Shown one piece after another: positions 44,462 through 53,556 of a stretch of DNA of 64,000 bases. The notes under the pieces were generated by a model. That model did not search any database, was not told the origin of the DNA, and saw nothing but the letters and a program-made list of their open reading frames with translations. This stretch comes from Flavobacterium seoulense (lineage in GTDB: Bacteria; Bacteroidota; Bacteroidia; Flavobacteriales; Flavobacteriaceae). Made by a program: the position numbers and the translations under genes. The stretch's first letter is position 1; each line of letters starts with the position of its first letter. Location: NCBI RefSeq assembly GCF_000695795.1, contig NZ_JNCA01000020.1, forward strand, positions 18,885-82,884. Direction: 5' to 3'.

Positions 44462-45331
44462 TTAATTTGATGCTTCAATTCTCTTTTCTAAAATCTCCAA
44501 CCTATTCTGTATTCTAATTATATATAAAGTTATTTCTTCAATTTTCTGTAAAAGTTTGATATTCATTTCAGACAAATTAATTCCGTCTTTCTGCATATCT
44601 GTTGCAGAGGGAATTTCAGGTAAATGCTTATTTTCTTTAATAAATTTATCTACAGATTCTAACGTAGGTAAATCATAATCTTTTTCAAAAACAAAATCAG
44701 CTCCCGCATCAACAGTTACTTTTACCTCACGAGCATTAATATTTCCTGCTACTGTTAATTTTGACGTTGGATTGGTCGTTCCGATACCTACATTCGATCC
44801 AAAATAAGCATTTCTATTTTGATACATTCCTGATGTTGTTGCATATTCTTCAATTGATGTTTTGAAGTTATGAGAAGGACCATTTACCTCGTTATAAGGT
44901 AAACCATTTTGAGTTCCATCGTAAACTGTTGGATTTACTCCATAATTAGATTGATAATAATAAGTTGAACCACCTCCTTTTAACCATATAATAATACACG
45001 AACAAGTGCCATTAGGTGTTGCATCATGCCAGCCAGCCACAAAAGAAGATGTTGACACTAGATTTGCTTCAATAAAATTTGCACCATGACCGTAGTTACT
45101 AACATGGTAAGTGAAATCAGCCATTAATGCTCCTCTCCATAATGAGTTTGTATGTGTATCACTCCGGCCAATTGTTAATTGTGTTGAAACATTATTAATC
45201 CAACCTCCATCATAAAATGTAACTGGATAAAATTTATCTATATCACCGCCAACATTAAAGCTACCTGATATTTGTCCAAAAGAATATTTTATAAAAAAAA
45301 TGAGTACAGCTGCAAGTATTTTTTTTTTCAT
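44462..45331 (-). CDS. Array protein 3, tail class B
   Basis: A 289-residue secreted protein (signal KKKILAAVLIFFIKYSFGQ). The body, SGSFNVGGDIDKFYPVTFYD through TYYYQSNYGVNPTVYDGTQN, looks like a beta-sandwich and is closely related to the body of array protein 13 (56299-57252), which ends in a different tail class. One VGIGTTNPTSKLTV motif leads into a class B tail: AGNINAREVKVTVDAGADFV, EKDYDLPTLESVDKFI, NKHLPEIPSATDMQKDGINL, SEMNIKLLQKIEEITLYII. Stop and next start are separated by 4 bases. Confidence 0.78.
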   Translation of the reverse strand: MKKKILAAVLIFFIKYSFGQISGSFNVGGDIDKFYPVTFYDGGWINNVSTQLTIGRSDTHTNSLWRGALMADFTYHVSNYGHGANFIEANLVSTSSFVAGWHDATPNGTCSCIIIWLKGGGSTYYYQSNYGVNPTVYDGTQNGLPYNEVNGPSHNFKTSIEEYATTSGMYQNRNAYFGSNVGIGTTNPTSKLTVAGNINAREVKVTVDAGADFVFEKDYDLPTLESVDKFIKENKHLPEIPSATDMQKDGINLSEMNIKLLQKIEEITLYIIRIQNRLEILEKRIEASN

Positions 45332-45333
45332 CT

Positions 45334-46041
45334 TTATCTGTTTTCTATTTTTTGTATTCTTTCTTCTAATAATTTCTGAGTGCTTTTAAGTAATTTATTC
45401 TCCTTTTTCATCTCAATCATATAGAGTGTCATCTCCTCAATTTTTTGCAAAAGCTTAATATTCATCTCAGATAAATTAATTCCGTCTTTTTTCATCTCTT
45501 CAGCAGAAGCAATTTCAGGCAAGTGTTTATTTTCTTTAATGAATTTATCGACAGACTCTAATGATGGTAAATCATAATCTTTTTCAAAAACAAAATCAGC
45601 TCCTGCATCGACAGTTACTTTTACTTCTCGTGAAGCAATATTTCCTGCTACTGTTAGTTTTGATGTGGGGTTTATTGTTCCAATGCCTACATTACCTCCA
45701 AATGAAGCTCCACTAAAAAAGTTTGTTTGACTACCATCTCCTGGAATATAAAGTAACGTTCGTAAAGGCCCATCATATCTTTTGGCTAAAATTTCAAACC
45801 CTTGGTCGTATGCCCAATCATCAGTTAAATACATTCTTAGGCGTGAACGGCCATTAGCAGTATTATCTATAGATTCATTTCTAATAAAATGATTTTCTCC
45901 CCAGCCCTGAAACATTAATGCATTACCTATATACCCTTGAACTCCTAAAGTTACGTCGTGTGTAGACGATAAATCATTTTGAGCAAAAATTAAACTATCT
46001 GCCCATAAAAGAAAAAACAGTACAAATACTTTTTTTTTCAT
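45334..46041 (-). CDS. Array protein 4, tail class B
   Basis: A 235-residue secreted protein: signal MKKKVFVLFFLLWADSLIFAQ, a short body (STHDVTLGVQGYIGNALMFQ, then RSRLRMYLTDDWAYDQGFEI), one VGIGTINPTSKLTV motif and a class B tail nearly the same as in array proteins 3, 5 and 10 (GNIASREVKVTVDAGADFVF, DLPSLESVDKFIKENKHLPE). A coiled coil with heptads (LYMIEMKKENKLLKSTQKLL) ends it. Gap to the next gene is 2 bases. Confidence 0.75.
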   Translation of the reverse strand: MKKKVFVLFFLLWADSLIFAQNDLSSTHDVTLGVQGYIGNALMFQGWGENHFIRNESIDNTANGRSRLRMYLTDDWAYDQGFEILAKRYDGPLRTLLYIPGDGSQTNFFSGASFGGNVGIGTINPTSKLTVAGNIASREVKVTVDAGADFVFEKDYDLPSLESVDKFIKENKHLPEIASAEEMKKDGINLSEMNIKLLQKIEEMTLYMIEMKKENKLLKSTQKLLEERIQKIENR

Positions 46042-46043
46042 AA

Positions 46044-47075
46044 TTACTTATTTTCTATATTTTTAATTCTAACCATTAACTCCATTTGATTAATTTTCAT
46101 TAAATCATTTTCCTTCTTCATATTTTCATTTTCTTTTTTCATTTCAATTACATACAAAGTAAGTTCCTCAATTTTTTGTAAAAGCTTAATATTCATTTCA
46201 GAAAGATTGATACCATCTTTTTGCATTTCTTTGGCAGAAGCAATTTCAGGTAAATGTTTATTTTTTTTAATAAATTTATCTACTGATTCTAATGAAGGTA
46301 AATCATAATCTTTTTCAAAAACAAAATCAGCTCCGGCATCAACTGTTACTTTTACTTCTCGTGAAGCAATGTTTCCTGCAACGGTAAGTTTTGATGTGGG
46401 ATTTGTAGTTCCAATTCCAACATTGCCATTTCCTGCAATAGCCATTGAAAGATTACCTGTATAATCCTGATCTTGTAAAACAGATTTTGGTTCATTTGTA
46501 TAAAATAAAATTTTACCTTGATTCAATTGTCCATTACCTGGTATTAGAATTGCTCCTCCAGATATTGAACCATGAGAATTTGCAATTTTTAGAAAATTAT
46601 TACTAGAAAAATATAAATTAGAAGAAATTAGTACACTACCGTGATTATCAGAACTAAAGTTTGCATAATTTTTAGTACTTGTTAATGCATCAAATTGTCC
46701 AAATGATGCATTATGACTGTTTATTTGTCCAAATACATCAAGTTTAGCTCTAGGATTATCCATTCCAATTCCAACATTCCCTCCGTTTGGCTGTAGAACA
46801 GTTCCACTTCTGCCATGCTGATAACCGCCATCGATTATAATACCAGTATCAAAAGAAAGCTTTAATTGCTGATAATTAGGACTTGACCATGATCCATTGG
46901 TTCTGTAAATACCATAAGATAATGCTCCAGGTTTAAACCATGTTATTCCATCTGGCAAATCACGTCCATCATTAAGATCACTAAAGTTTATCGAATTATG
47001 TAATTCAAAAGTTTGTGCTTTTATAATTTGAAATAAATTTAGAGCAATGCAAAGAAGTAAATTCTGTATTCTCAT
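46044..47075 (-). CDS. Array protein 5, tail class B
   Basis: A 343-residue secreted protein with signal MRIQNLLLCIALNLFQIIKAQ. Two motifs are present: VGIGMDNPRAKLDVFG near residue 107 and VGIGTTNPTSKLTVAG near 217. The segment between them (FSSDNHGSVLISSNLYFSSN) is a beta-rich repeat-type body. The tail is class B (GADFVFEKDYDLPSLESVDK, HLPEIASAKEMQKDGINLSE), followed by a long coiled coil with ENENMKKENDLMKINQ. It follows array protein 6 by 12 bases. Confidence 0.75.
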   Translation of the reverse strand: MRIQNLLLCIALNLFQIIKAQTFELHNSINFSDLNDGRDLPDGITWFKPGALSYGIYRTNGSWSSPNYQQLKLSFDTGIIIDGGYQHGRSGTVLQPNGGNVGIGMDNPRAKLDVFGQINSHNASFGQFDALTSTKNYANFSSDNHGSVLISSNLYFSSNNFLKIANSHGSISGGAILIPGNGQLNQGKILFYTNEPKSVLQDQDYTGNLSMAIAGNGNVGIGTTNPTSKLTVAGNIASREVKVTVDAGADFVFEKDYDLPSLESVDKFIKKNKHLPEIASAKEMQKDGINLSEMNIKLLQKIEELTLYVIEMKKENENMKKENDLMKINQMELMVRIKNIENK

Positions 47076-47087
47076 TTTTCTTTTTTT

Positions 47088-48242
47088 TTAATTTTCTAAT
47101 TTTCTCTTAAGATTTTTTATTTCTTCATTTTGTTTTTCATTTTCCTTTTTTATTTCAATCATATACAAAGTCAATTCCTCAATCTTCTTTAATAAATTCA
47201 TATTCATTTCGGCTAGCATTAAACCATTTTTTTCAATTTCCTGAGATGATGGAATCTCTGGTAAATGATTATTTTGTTTAATATAATTTTCAACTTCTTG
47301 TAATGATTTCAGTTTATAATCATTAGCAAAAACATAATCCGGAACTAATGGTCCAGACATATCTACCCGCACTTCCTGCGTATGGATCTTACCTTTTACT
47401 GTAAGTTTTTCATCTGGATTTATAACACCTATTCCAACCCTATCATTAACAACTGACATAACTAATGTAGAATTATATAACGATGGATATCCCTGATTAT
47501 AAAAACGTATTCCTCCATAAAAGGAATGAGCATTAAAGGTTAACCCTGTATGATTTTGAATAATATATGGTTTACCATTAGTATCGTTTGGTCTAATATC
47601 CCAACTTCCATTTCCTGAACCCCAACTAAAAAAGCTATCACTCGAATTAGGACCTCCAAATGTCGTTAAGTAACCATTAACATCAAGTGAACTCTGTGGG
47701 TTGACAGTTCCAATGCCAACATTCCCATTAGAATCGATTCGCATTCTTTCGGTATTACTTGTGTAAGCAATAAAACTTTCTCCATTTGCTCCTACGCGAA
47801 CATTATATTCATTCGTTGAATTTGATCCTTTAAATCCAATAGTCGAAATAGGATTTCCCGTATTGATAATACTTACTGGAACTGTATTCAGACTAGATCT
47901 AAAGAAAGCAGCTACATCATCTGAAATAACATCTAATTTTACAGCAGGATTAAATGTACCAATACCTAAATTTCCAGAAGATATATAAGAATTACCACCA
48001 TCTTTAAAATAAACATTATTCCCTATCAAGGTTCCACCTGTAAAATCACCCAGGAAATTTAAGGCCAAGACATTATTATCTGCATGAACAAAAGCTCTTC
48101 CTCCATTTCCGCGTGGCAGATATCTAAAAGTAACATCTGCTGCACCATTATAGTAAAAAAAATTATCTCCATTTGGAGAATTGATTTGAGAGAATGTATT
48201 AACAGTCATTACAACACATACAAGAAGTAATATTTTCTTCAT
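47088..48242 (-). CDS. Array protein 6, tail class C
   Basis: A 384-residue secreted protein (signal MKKILLLVCVVMTVNTFSQ). The N-terminal body, INSPNGDNFFYYNGAADVTF through FKDGGNSYISSGNLGIGTFN, is closely similar to that of the adjacent array protein 7, although their tails differ. Three motifs: LGIGTFNPAVKLDV, VGIGTVNPQSSLDV and VGIGVINPDEKLTV. The class C tail (GKIHTQEVRVDMSG, PDYVFANDYKLKSLQEV, HLPEIPSSQEIEKNGLMLAE) matches array protein 1. Gap to array protein 7 is 3 bases. Confidence 0.78.
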   Translation of the reverse strand: MKKILLLVCVVMTVNTFSQINSPNGDNFFYYNGAADVTFRYLPRGNGGRAFVHADNNVLALNFLGDFTGGTLIGNNVYFKDGGNSYISSGNLGIGTFNPAVKLDVISDDVAAFFRSSLNTVPVSIINTGNPISTIGFKGSNSTNEYNVRVGANGESFIAYTSNTERMRIDSNGNVGIGTVNPQSSLDVNGYLTTFGGPNSSDSFFSWGSGNGSWDIRPNDTNGKPYIIQNHTGLTFNAHSFYGGIRFYNQGYPSLYNSTLVMSVVNDRVGIGVINPDEKLTVKGKIHTQEVRVDMSGPLVPDYVFANDYKLKSLQEVENYIKQNNHLPEIPSSQEIEKNGLMLAEMNMNLLKKIEELTLYMIEIKKENEKQNEEIKNLKRKLEN

Positions 48243-48245
48243 AAA

Positions 48246-49037
48246 TTATTTTTTTTGCTCTTTTAAAATTTCGATTTCCTGTTTTAATTTTTCCATAAAT
48301 TTATTCTGCTCAATTAAATATAAAGTCAACTCTTCTATTTTCTGAAGTAGTTTTGCATTCATTTCACCCAAATTAATTCCATTCTCCAAAACTTCTTTCT
48401 CACTTGGAACATTCTGTAAATGGCCTTTTTCTGTAATATGTTTTTCCACTTCTTCAAGGGTTGGTAAACTATACTCCTTATTAAAAACAAAATCAGACCA
48501 GCCTGTCATATCCACTTTTACTTCTTTGGAATGGATTGTTCCATTTACATCAAGTTTATTATTCGGATTTGGTGTACCAATGCCAATATTTCCTGATTCA
48601 GAAACTGTAAATCTTCCACCTCCTATCCCAGGAGCATCAATCATAAATTTTGCCTGTCCTCCCATTGAAAATCCTCCTACATCCAACCGTAAAGCTGTTG
48701 AGATATCGTTGGTGCAATTCAATTGTAAAAGTCCCCATTGAGGATTAGTTGTCCCAATTCCTAAATTTCCAGACATTATATATGAATTACCTCCGTCTTT
48801 AAAGAAAACTCCATCACCAATTAATGTCCCACCAGTAAAATCACTTGCGTAATTTATAGATAAGATATTATTAGGATAATGTACAAATGCTCTTCCTCCA
48901 ACTCCTCTCTCAGGAAATTTAAAAGTCACATCGGCTAAACCATTGTAATAAAATATATTATTCCCATTTGGAGAATTAATTTGAGAAAAAACTTTACATG
49001 AGATTATTACGAATGCTACAAATATTATTTTTTTCAT
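48246..49037 (-). CDS. Array protein 7, tail class A
   Basis: A 263-residue secreted protein (signal MKKIIFVAFVIISCKVFSQ). Its body, INSPNGNNIFYYNGLADVTF through FKDGGNSYIMSGNLGIGTTN, resembles array protein 6; it is shorter because it has only two motif segments (LGIGTTNPQWG, IGIGTPNPNNKLDV). The tail is class A: GTIHSKEVKVDMTGWSDFVF, EEVEKHITEKGHLQNVPSEK. Start overlaps the stop of array protein 8 as ATGA. Confidence 0.78.
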   Translation of the reverse strand: MKKIIFVAFVIISCKVFSQINSPNGNNIFYYNGLADVTFKFPERGVGGRAFVHYPNNILSINYASDFTGGTLIGDGVFFKDGGNSYIMSGNLGIGTTNPQWGLLQLNCTNDISTALRLDVGGFSMGGQAKFMIDAPGIGGGRFTVSESGNIGIGTPNPNNKLDVNGTIHSKEVKVDMTGWSDFVFNKEYSLPTLEEVEKHITEKGHLQNVPSEKEVLENGINLGEMNAKLLQKIEELTLYLIEQNKFMEKLKQEIEILKEQKK

Positions 49038-50428
49038 TTTTTATTCTCTTTTAATGTTGTTATTTCTTTTTTCATTTCAATTACATACAAAGTCAATTCT
49101 TCAATCTTCTGAAGCAACTTAGCATTCATTTCTCCAAGATTAATTCCGTATCTCAACACTTCTTCTTCACTTGGGATATTTTCTAAATGTCCTTTCTCGG
49201 CAATATGTTTTTCTACTTCTTCAAGTGTTGGTAAATTGTACTCTTTTTTAAAAACAAAATCAGACCAGCCTGTCATATCTACTTTTACTTCTTTAGAATG
49301 AATAGTTCCGTTTACAGCTAATTTAGAATCTGGTGTTGTAGTACCAATTCCAACATTACCACCATTAGGATTTAATGACAAACTATAATTAATCCCTAAA
49401 TTCCCTCTATTTGTAGCTTGTAGCCAAGCATAGGAAGGTAGTACATTCATTCCAAAATCTAATATTTCTCCCCAACTATTACCATCTACTTGTAAACGCA
49501 TTATCCCATTTTGATTAGTACCAACATTTGCTGGCACTCCCGAATTTGCTGATATTTGCCTTGTGTCAACGGTTAATTTTTGAGATGGGGAAGTCGCACC
49601 TATACCAACATTACCTCCATTTACATTTAAAGCTAAATCTGTCCATTTTACTGAAGGATTAATAGAACCAATATGCCCAATATCATTAGTAGTATCGTAT
49701 CCTATAACAACACCTTTATTTGAATTATTAGAAAACAAAGCCGAATATGTTGATTCATTACCTACAGTAAATAAACTTCCATAGGAATGAAATTTAGTAA
49801 AGGGGCTACTTGTACCAATACCAACTTTTCCTTCAGCATCAGGCATTAACGTTAACGGTGTAGTTTCGCCATAAGTAGTTATGAATGCATAAGGATTTCC
49901 GCTATTATATCTCCATCCAAAAAATGCTGAATTTCCTTCGGACAATTCTTTACCCACCCCATAACTAACGTCGGCTGTATTAACACCCGTTAATAATCTT
50001 ATATCACTATTAAAATAAGCTCCACCATTTACCTGAAATCTACCTAAATTATTAACAGTAGTAGTCCCTATTACAACATTCCCTGTACTGGGATTAATAA
50101 TTGTATTTCCTCCGATTGGTTGTAATGTTAATGGAAAATATGGATGTACAGTCTCAGATGATGACTGAGATTGCAACCACATTCCATAATTATCACTACC
50201 TAAACCTAGTAATTGTCCAATTGTTAAGATACCATCATTTCCTTGAAATGTAGCAGCAGAATAACCTCTAGAAGCGGTATTACTTTGCAAATTACTTTGT
50301 ACATGCAATTTAGATTGAGGACCAGTAGTTCCTACACCTACATTTCCTATATCAGGAAAAACATTACTTTGAGCTTTAGATAATTGTGTAATAGCAATTA
50401 AGGTTATAATGTAAAGTATTCTTTTCAT
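49034..50428 (-). CDS. Array protein 8, tail class A, longest member
   Basis: At 464 residues this is the longest array protein. After the signal (MKRILYIITLIAITQLSKAQ) there are five motif segments: VGVGTTGPQSKLHV, VVIGTTTVNNLGRFQV, VGIGTSSPFTKFH, VGIGATSPSQKLTV and VGIGTTTPDSKLAV, separated by bodies of 50-80 residues. It thus looks like a chain of repeated modules. The tail is class A (NGTIHSKEVKVDMTGWSDFV, HLENIPSEEEVLRYGINLGE), with a short coiled coil. It follows array protein 9 by 5 bases. Confidence 0.78.
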   Translation of the reverse strand: MKRILYIITLIAITQLSKAQSNVFPDIGNVGVGTTGPQSKLHVQSNLQSNTASRGYSAATFQGNDGILTIGQLLGLGSDNYGMWLQSQSSSETVHPYFPLTLQPIGGNTIINPSTGNVVIGTTTVNNLGRFQVNGGAYFNSDIRLLTGVNTADVSYGVGKELSEGNSAFFGWRYNSGNPYAFITTYGETTPLTLMPDAEGKVGIGTSSPFTKFHSYGSLFTVGNESTYSALFSNNSNKGVVIGYDTTNDIGHIGSINPSVKWTDLALNVNGGNVGIGATSPSQKLTVDTRQISANSGVPANVGTNQNGIMRLQVDGNSWGEILDFGMNVLPSYAWLQATNRGNLGINYSLSLNPNGGNVGIGTTTPDSKLAVNGTIHSKEVKVDMTGWSDFVFKKEYNLPTLEEVEKHIAEKGHLENIPSEEEVLRYGINLGEMNAKLLQKIEELTLYVIEMKKEITTLKENKK

Positions 50429-50433
50429 GTCAG

Positions 50434-51444
50434 TTAATTTATTGTCCCAATTCTTTTTTCCATTTTTTGTAACTTATCCTTCATCATCTCATTTTCCTTT
50501 TTCATTTCAATCATATACAAAGTCAACTCTTCTATTTTCTGAAGTAGTTTAACATTCATTTCCCCAACATTAATTCCATTTTCTAGCACTTCTTTTTCAC
50601 TTGGAATATTCTCTAAATGCCCGTTTTCCTTAATATGTTTTTCCACTTCTTCAAGAGTTGGTAGATTGTATTCTTTTTTGAAAACAAAATCTGACCAGCC
50701 TGTCATATCTACTTTGACTTCTTTGGAATGAATTGTACCATTGACATCTAGTTTATTTTGAGGATTTATTGAGCCTATTCCAACATTTCCATTAAGACTA
50801 ATTGAAAGCTTTGTAGAATAATTTAATTCCTGAATTGAATTTACTGGATCAGCTGTTTGAAATAATAAACCATTTAGACCTGTGTCAGTTCCTGCATATA
50901 ATCTCACACCAAATGATTTAGTTTGATCTGTGTGAGTAATCATTTCTAATCCACTTAATCCATTACCATATTGACCCAATCTAATTTCCTCGAAATTATA
51001 GACTCCGGGTATAGATATTTTTGTAATCCCTCCATTATTAAATTCTCCTATTTGAAGTTTAGATTGTGGATTATTTGTTCCAATTCCAACGTTTCCGTTT
51101 GTATTAGTCATTAATAATTGCCTCCAAGTATTCCATTGAGAATCTAGTGGAAAAGCATTCCTATAAAAAATACCGCCATTATTAAAGTTTAATTGATGGT
51201 TTTTGTCACCAGAATTATTAGTATCCTCCCATTGTGCAATACTAAGAGTTGTAGAATATGTACCATCACCAGGAACTCCTATATAACTCCTTTCTTTAAA
51301 ATCGGCTCTTATAGCATGCTCAAAAAAATTAGGACTATCATTAACCCATCGGGTATCACTGACACCTAAAGTTGTTGAAGTTTGAGCATAAAAAATACTC
51401 GAAAAAGAAAATATTATTATAGAATAGACTGTATTTTTTTTCAT
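50434..51444 (-). CDS. Array protein 9, tail class A
   Basis: A 336-residue secreted protein (signal KKNTVYSIIIFSFSSIFYAQ). The body contains IFYRNAFPLDSQWNTWRQLL, a W..W..L pattern like the knob found in phage and pyocin tail-fibre proteins; array proteins 11 and 12 have similar stretches. Two motifs, VGIGTNNPQSKLQI and VGIGSINPQNKLDV, precede a class A tail (GTIHSKEVKVDMTGWSDFVF, GHLENIPSEKEVLENGINVG). The start overlaps the stop of array protein 10 (ATGA). Confidence 0.75.
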   Translation of the reverse strand: MKKNTVYSIIIFSFSSIFYAQTSTTLGVSDTRWVNDSPNFFEHAIRADFKERSYIGVPGDGTYSTTLSIAQWEDTNNSGDKNHQLNFNNGGIFYRNAFPLDSQWNTWRQLLMTNTNGNVGIGTNNPQSKLQIGEFNNGGITKISIPGVYNFEEIRLGQYGNGLSGLEMITHTDQTKSFGVRLYAGTDTGLNGLLFQTADPVNSIQELNYSTKLSISLNGNVGIGSINPQNKLDVNGTIHSKEVKVDMTGWSDFVFKKEYNLPTLEEVEKHIKENGHLENIPSEKEVLENGINVGEMNVKLLQKIEELTLYMIEMKKENEMMKDKLQKMEKRIGTIN

Positions 51445-52421
51445 TTGGATACTTGGCTTTTTATTTGTTTTTCGATGATTGTAATTTTTTCTTTCTGATT
51501 TGAAATTTCTTTTTTTAGCTCAATTACATACAGCGTTAGCTCTTCAATTTTTTGCAAAAGCTTAATATTCATTTCAGATAAATTAATTCCATCTTTCTGC
51601 ATTTCTTTTGCAGAAGCAATCTCTGGTAAATGTTTATTCTTTGTAATGAATTTATCGACAGATTCTAACGTAGGTAAATCATAATCTTTTTCAAAAACAA
51701 AATCAGCTCCAGCATCTACAGTTACTTTTACTTCACGCGAAGCTATATTTCCGGCTACTGTTAGTTTTGATGTGGGGTTTATTGTTCCTATTCCAACATT
51801 TCCATTAGTCAAAATTGACATTTTAGGATTATAATTAGTTATAAAATGTAAGGAATGATTGCTTTCTGTACCAACAAAACCACCACCTCCATACCAATTA
51901 TGATTATGTGAAAAAATACCCACTTTATATGTTGAATTTTCGGAAGTTGCTAAAATCTTTGAATCATGAATTCCAGAAACATCTAATACTCTGCTCCACC
52001 CCTGTAAATTAGAAGGATTAGTAGTTCCAATACCTACATTTCCATCTCCATTAATGTGTAAACGAACCTCAGGTACATTACCAGGGAAGTTGTTGGTTAA
52101 AAATTGTAAATATGTATCCCAACTACCACCTCTATAACTACGAATAACTGCTGATCCAGCAGCAGAAAAATCCCAACTTATATCCTGTGCCGAATTAAAA
52201 TTTGTAGGTGAATTTGGCCCCCAAATGCTAATAGCTTTTAAAGGAGTGGGATAACCGTTTGGTCCAGCTTGAATAGTAAGTTTTGCATCTGTACTACTAG
52301 TACCTATCCCTACATTATTATTAACTGATTCTCCTTGAACTATTCCATCAGGGGTATAAATTTGAGCACTTACTGAGAATGAAAAAGTAATTACTAGAAT
52401 AAAGATTAGTTTATTTTTCAT
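51441..52421 (-). CDS. Array protein 10, tail class B
   Basis: A 326-residue secreted protein (signal KNKLIFILVITFSFSVSAQ). Three motifs: VGIGTSSTDAKLTI, VGIGTTNPSNLQ and VGIGTINPTSKLTV, with body segments such as AVIRSYRGGSWDTYLQFLTN. The tail is class B (GNIASREVKVTVDAGADFVF, LPTLESVDKFITKNKHLPEI), making this a class B gene inside a run of class A genes. A lysine-rich coiled coil ends the protein. It follows array protein 11 by 11 bases. Confidence 0.75.
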   Translation of the reverse strand: MKNKLIFILVITFSFSVSAQIYTPDGIVQGESVNNNVGIGTSSTDAKLTIQAGPNGYPTPLKAISIWGPNSPTNFNSAQDISWDFSAAGSAVIRSYRGGSWDTYLQFLTNNFPGNVPEVRLHINGDGNVGIGTTNPSNLQGWSRVLDVSGIHDSKILATSENSTYKVGIFSHNHNWYGGGGFVGTESNHSLHFITNYNPKMSILTNGNVGIGTINPTSKLTVAGNIASREVKVTVDAGADFVFEKDYDLPTLESVDKFITKNKHLPEIASAKEMQKDGINLSEMNIKLLQKIEELTLYVIELKKEISNQKEKITIIEKQIKSQVSK

Positions 52422-52432
52422 AAAATTAAATT

Positions 52433-53512
52433 CTACTTTGACGTATTTTCTAGTTTTTCAACTCTTTTGAGAAGAGATTGAAATAATTGATTTTCTTTTT
52501 TTAAAAAATTAATTTCATCAGATTGATTTTGATTCTTCCTTTCTTGTTCAATCATATAAAGAGTGAGTTCCTCAATCTTCTGAAGCAGTTTTGCATTCAT
52601 CTCTCCCAGATTAATTCCGTTTTCCAAAACTTCTTTTTCACTTGGTATATTCTCTAAATGCCCGTTTTCTTTTATGTGTTTTTCAACTTCTTCAAGAGTT
52701 GGTAAATTATATTCTTTCTTGAAAACAAAATCAGACCAGCCTGTCATATCTACTTTGACTTCTTTTGAATGGATGGTTCCGTTTACATCAAGGGCATTTT
52801 TAGGACTTGAATTACCAATTCCAATTCTGTCATCAGCTTTAATATACATTGCTCCTTTACCATAAACCCCAAAACTTATAAAATTTTCTGAAGAATTATC
52901 ACTAACATGATTAAAGGCTAGTTCTCCACAGTTATAAATTGTATTGTTTTTTCCAAAATTTATATATTTTGAATTTCCACTCATTGTATTATCGTAAAAC
53001 ATTGCAAAACGATATGGTTGATCTGATGGAAAATCATTACCTACAATCAAAGGAAAATTGTATATATGAGCTTTCCCATTAACATCTAGTTTGTTGTTTG
53101 GAGTATTTGTTCCAACACCTAAATTTCCATTTAAAATATAACTATTAGCATTTCCTGTTAATTTTAAATTACCACTAGATTCTACATCATTTTTAGAATC
53201 AAGCATAGTAATCCAATCATTCCATGTATTTTGTCCATAAAATGCTTCTCTATATCTTATTTTATAATTATCCCAACCTCCAAAATATAATTGACTCGTT
53301 TGATGAGCATATAATCCATAAATTTCTAGAATAGTTCCATAATTAGTTAGACCTCCATTAGTATAGTTATCTAAAAGTTTAATCGACATAGGATTAATAT
53401 TTGTCCTGGGCGGATTTGAAAAGTTAAAATTCTGATGATTAAAATTAATCTCATTAACTTGTGAAATACAAAAGAGCGGATAAAACAGAATTATTAAAAA
53501 TATTTTCTTCAT
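52433..53512 (-). CDS. Array protein 11, tail class A
   Basis: A 359-residue secreted protein (signal MKKIFLIILFYPLFCISQ). The body has a knob-like stretch, FYGQNTWNDWITMLDSKNDV, which resembles phage tail-fibre knobs. Motifs LGVGTNTPNNKLDV and IGIGNSSPKNALDV follow, each leading into a DVNG segment. The tail is class A (GTIHSKEVKVDMTGWSDFVF, GHLENIPSEKEVLENGINLG), with a long coiled coil (NQNQSDEINFLKKENQLFQS). It is 44 bases after the FN3-type lipoprotein gene. Confidence 0.75.
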   Translation of the reverse strand: MKKIFLIILFYPLFCISQVNEINFNHQNFNFSNPPRTNINPMSIKLLDNYTNGGLTNYGTILEIYGLYAHQTSQLYFGGWDNYKIRYREAFYGQNTWNDWITMLDSKNDVESSGNLKLTGNANSYILNGNLGVGTNTPNNKLDVNGKAHIYNFPLIVGNDFPSDQPYRFAMFYDNTMSGNSKYINFGKNNTIYNCGELAFNHVSDNSSENFISFGVYGKGAMYIKADDRIGIGNSSPKNALDVNGTIHSKEVKVDMTGWSDFVFKKEYNLPTLEEVEKHIKENGHLENIPSEKEVLENGINLGEMNAKLLQKIEELTLYMIEQERKNQNQSDEINFLKKENQLFQSLLKRVEKLENTSK

Positions 53513-53556
53513 TTTTAAAGCAGTATTATTTCTAGGTTTTAAATTCTACAGGTATA

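Noticed and set aside
44458..44478. Longer starts for array proteins 2, 13 and 14
   Set aside because: In each case the internal ATG sits 1-4 bases after the previous stop and begins a normal signal peptide, while the extension overlaps the previous gene.
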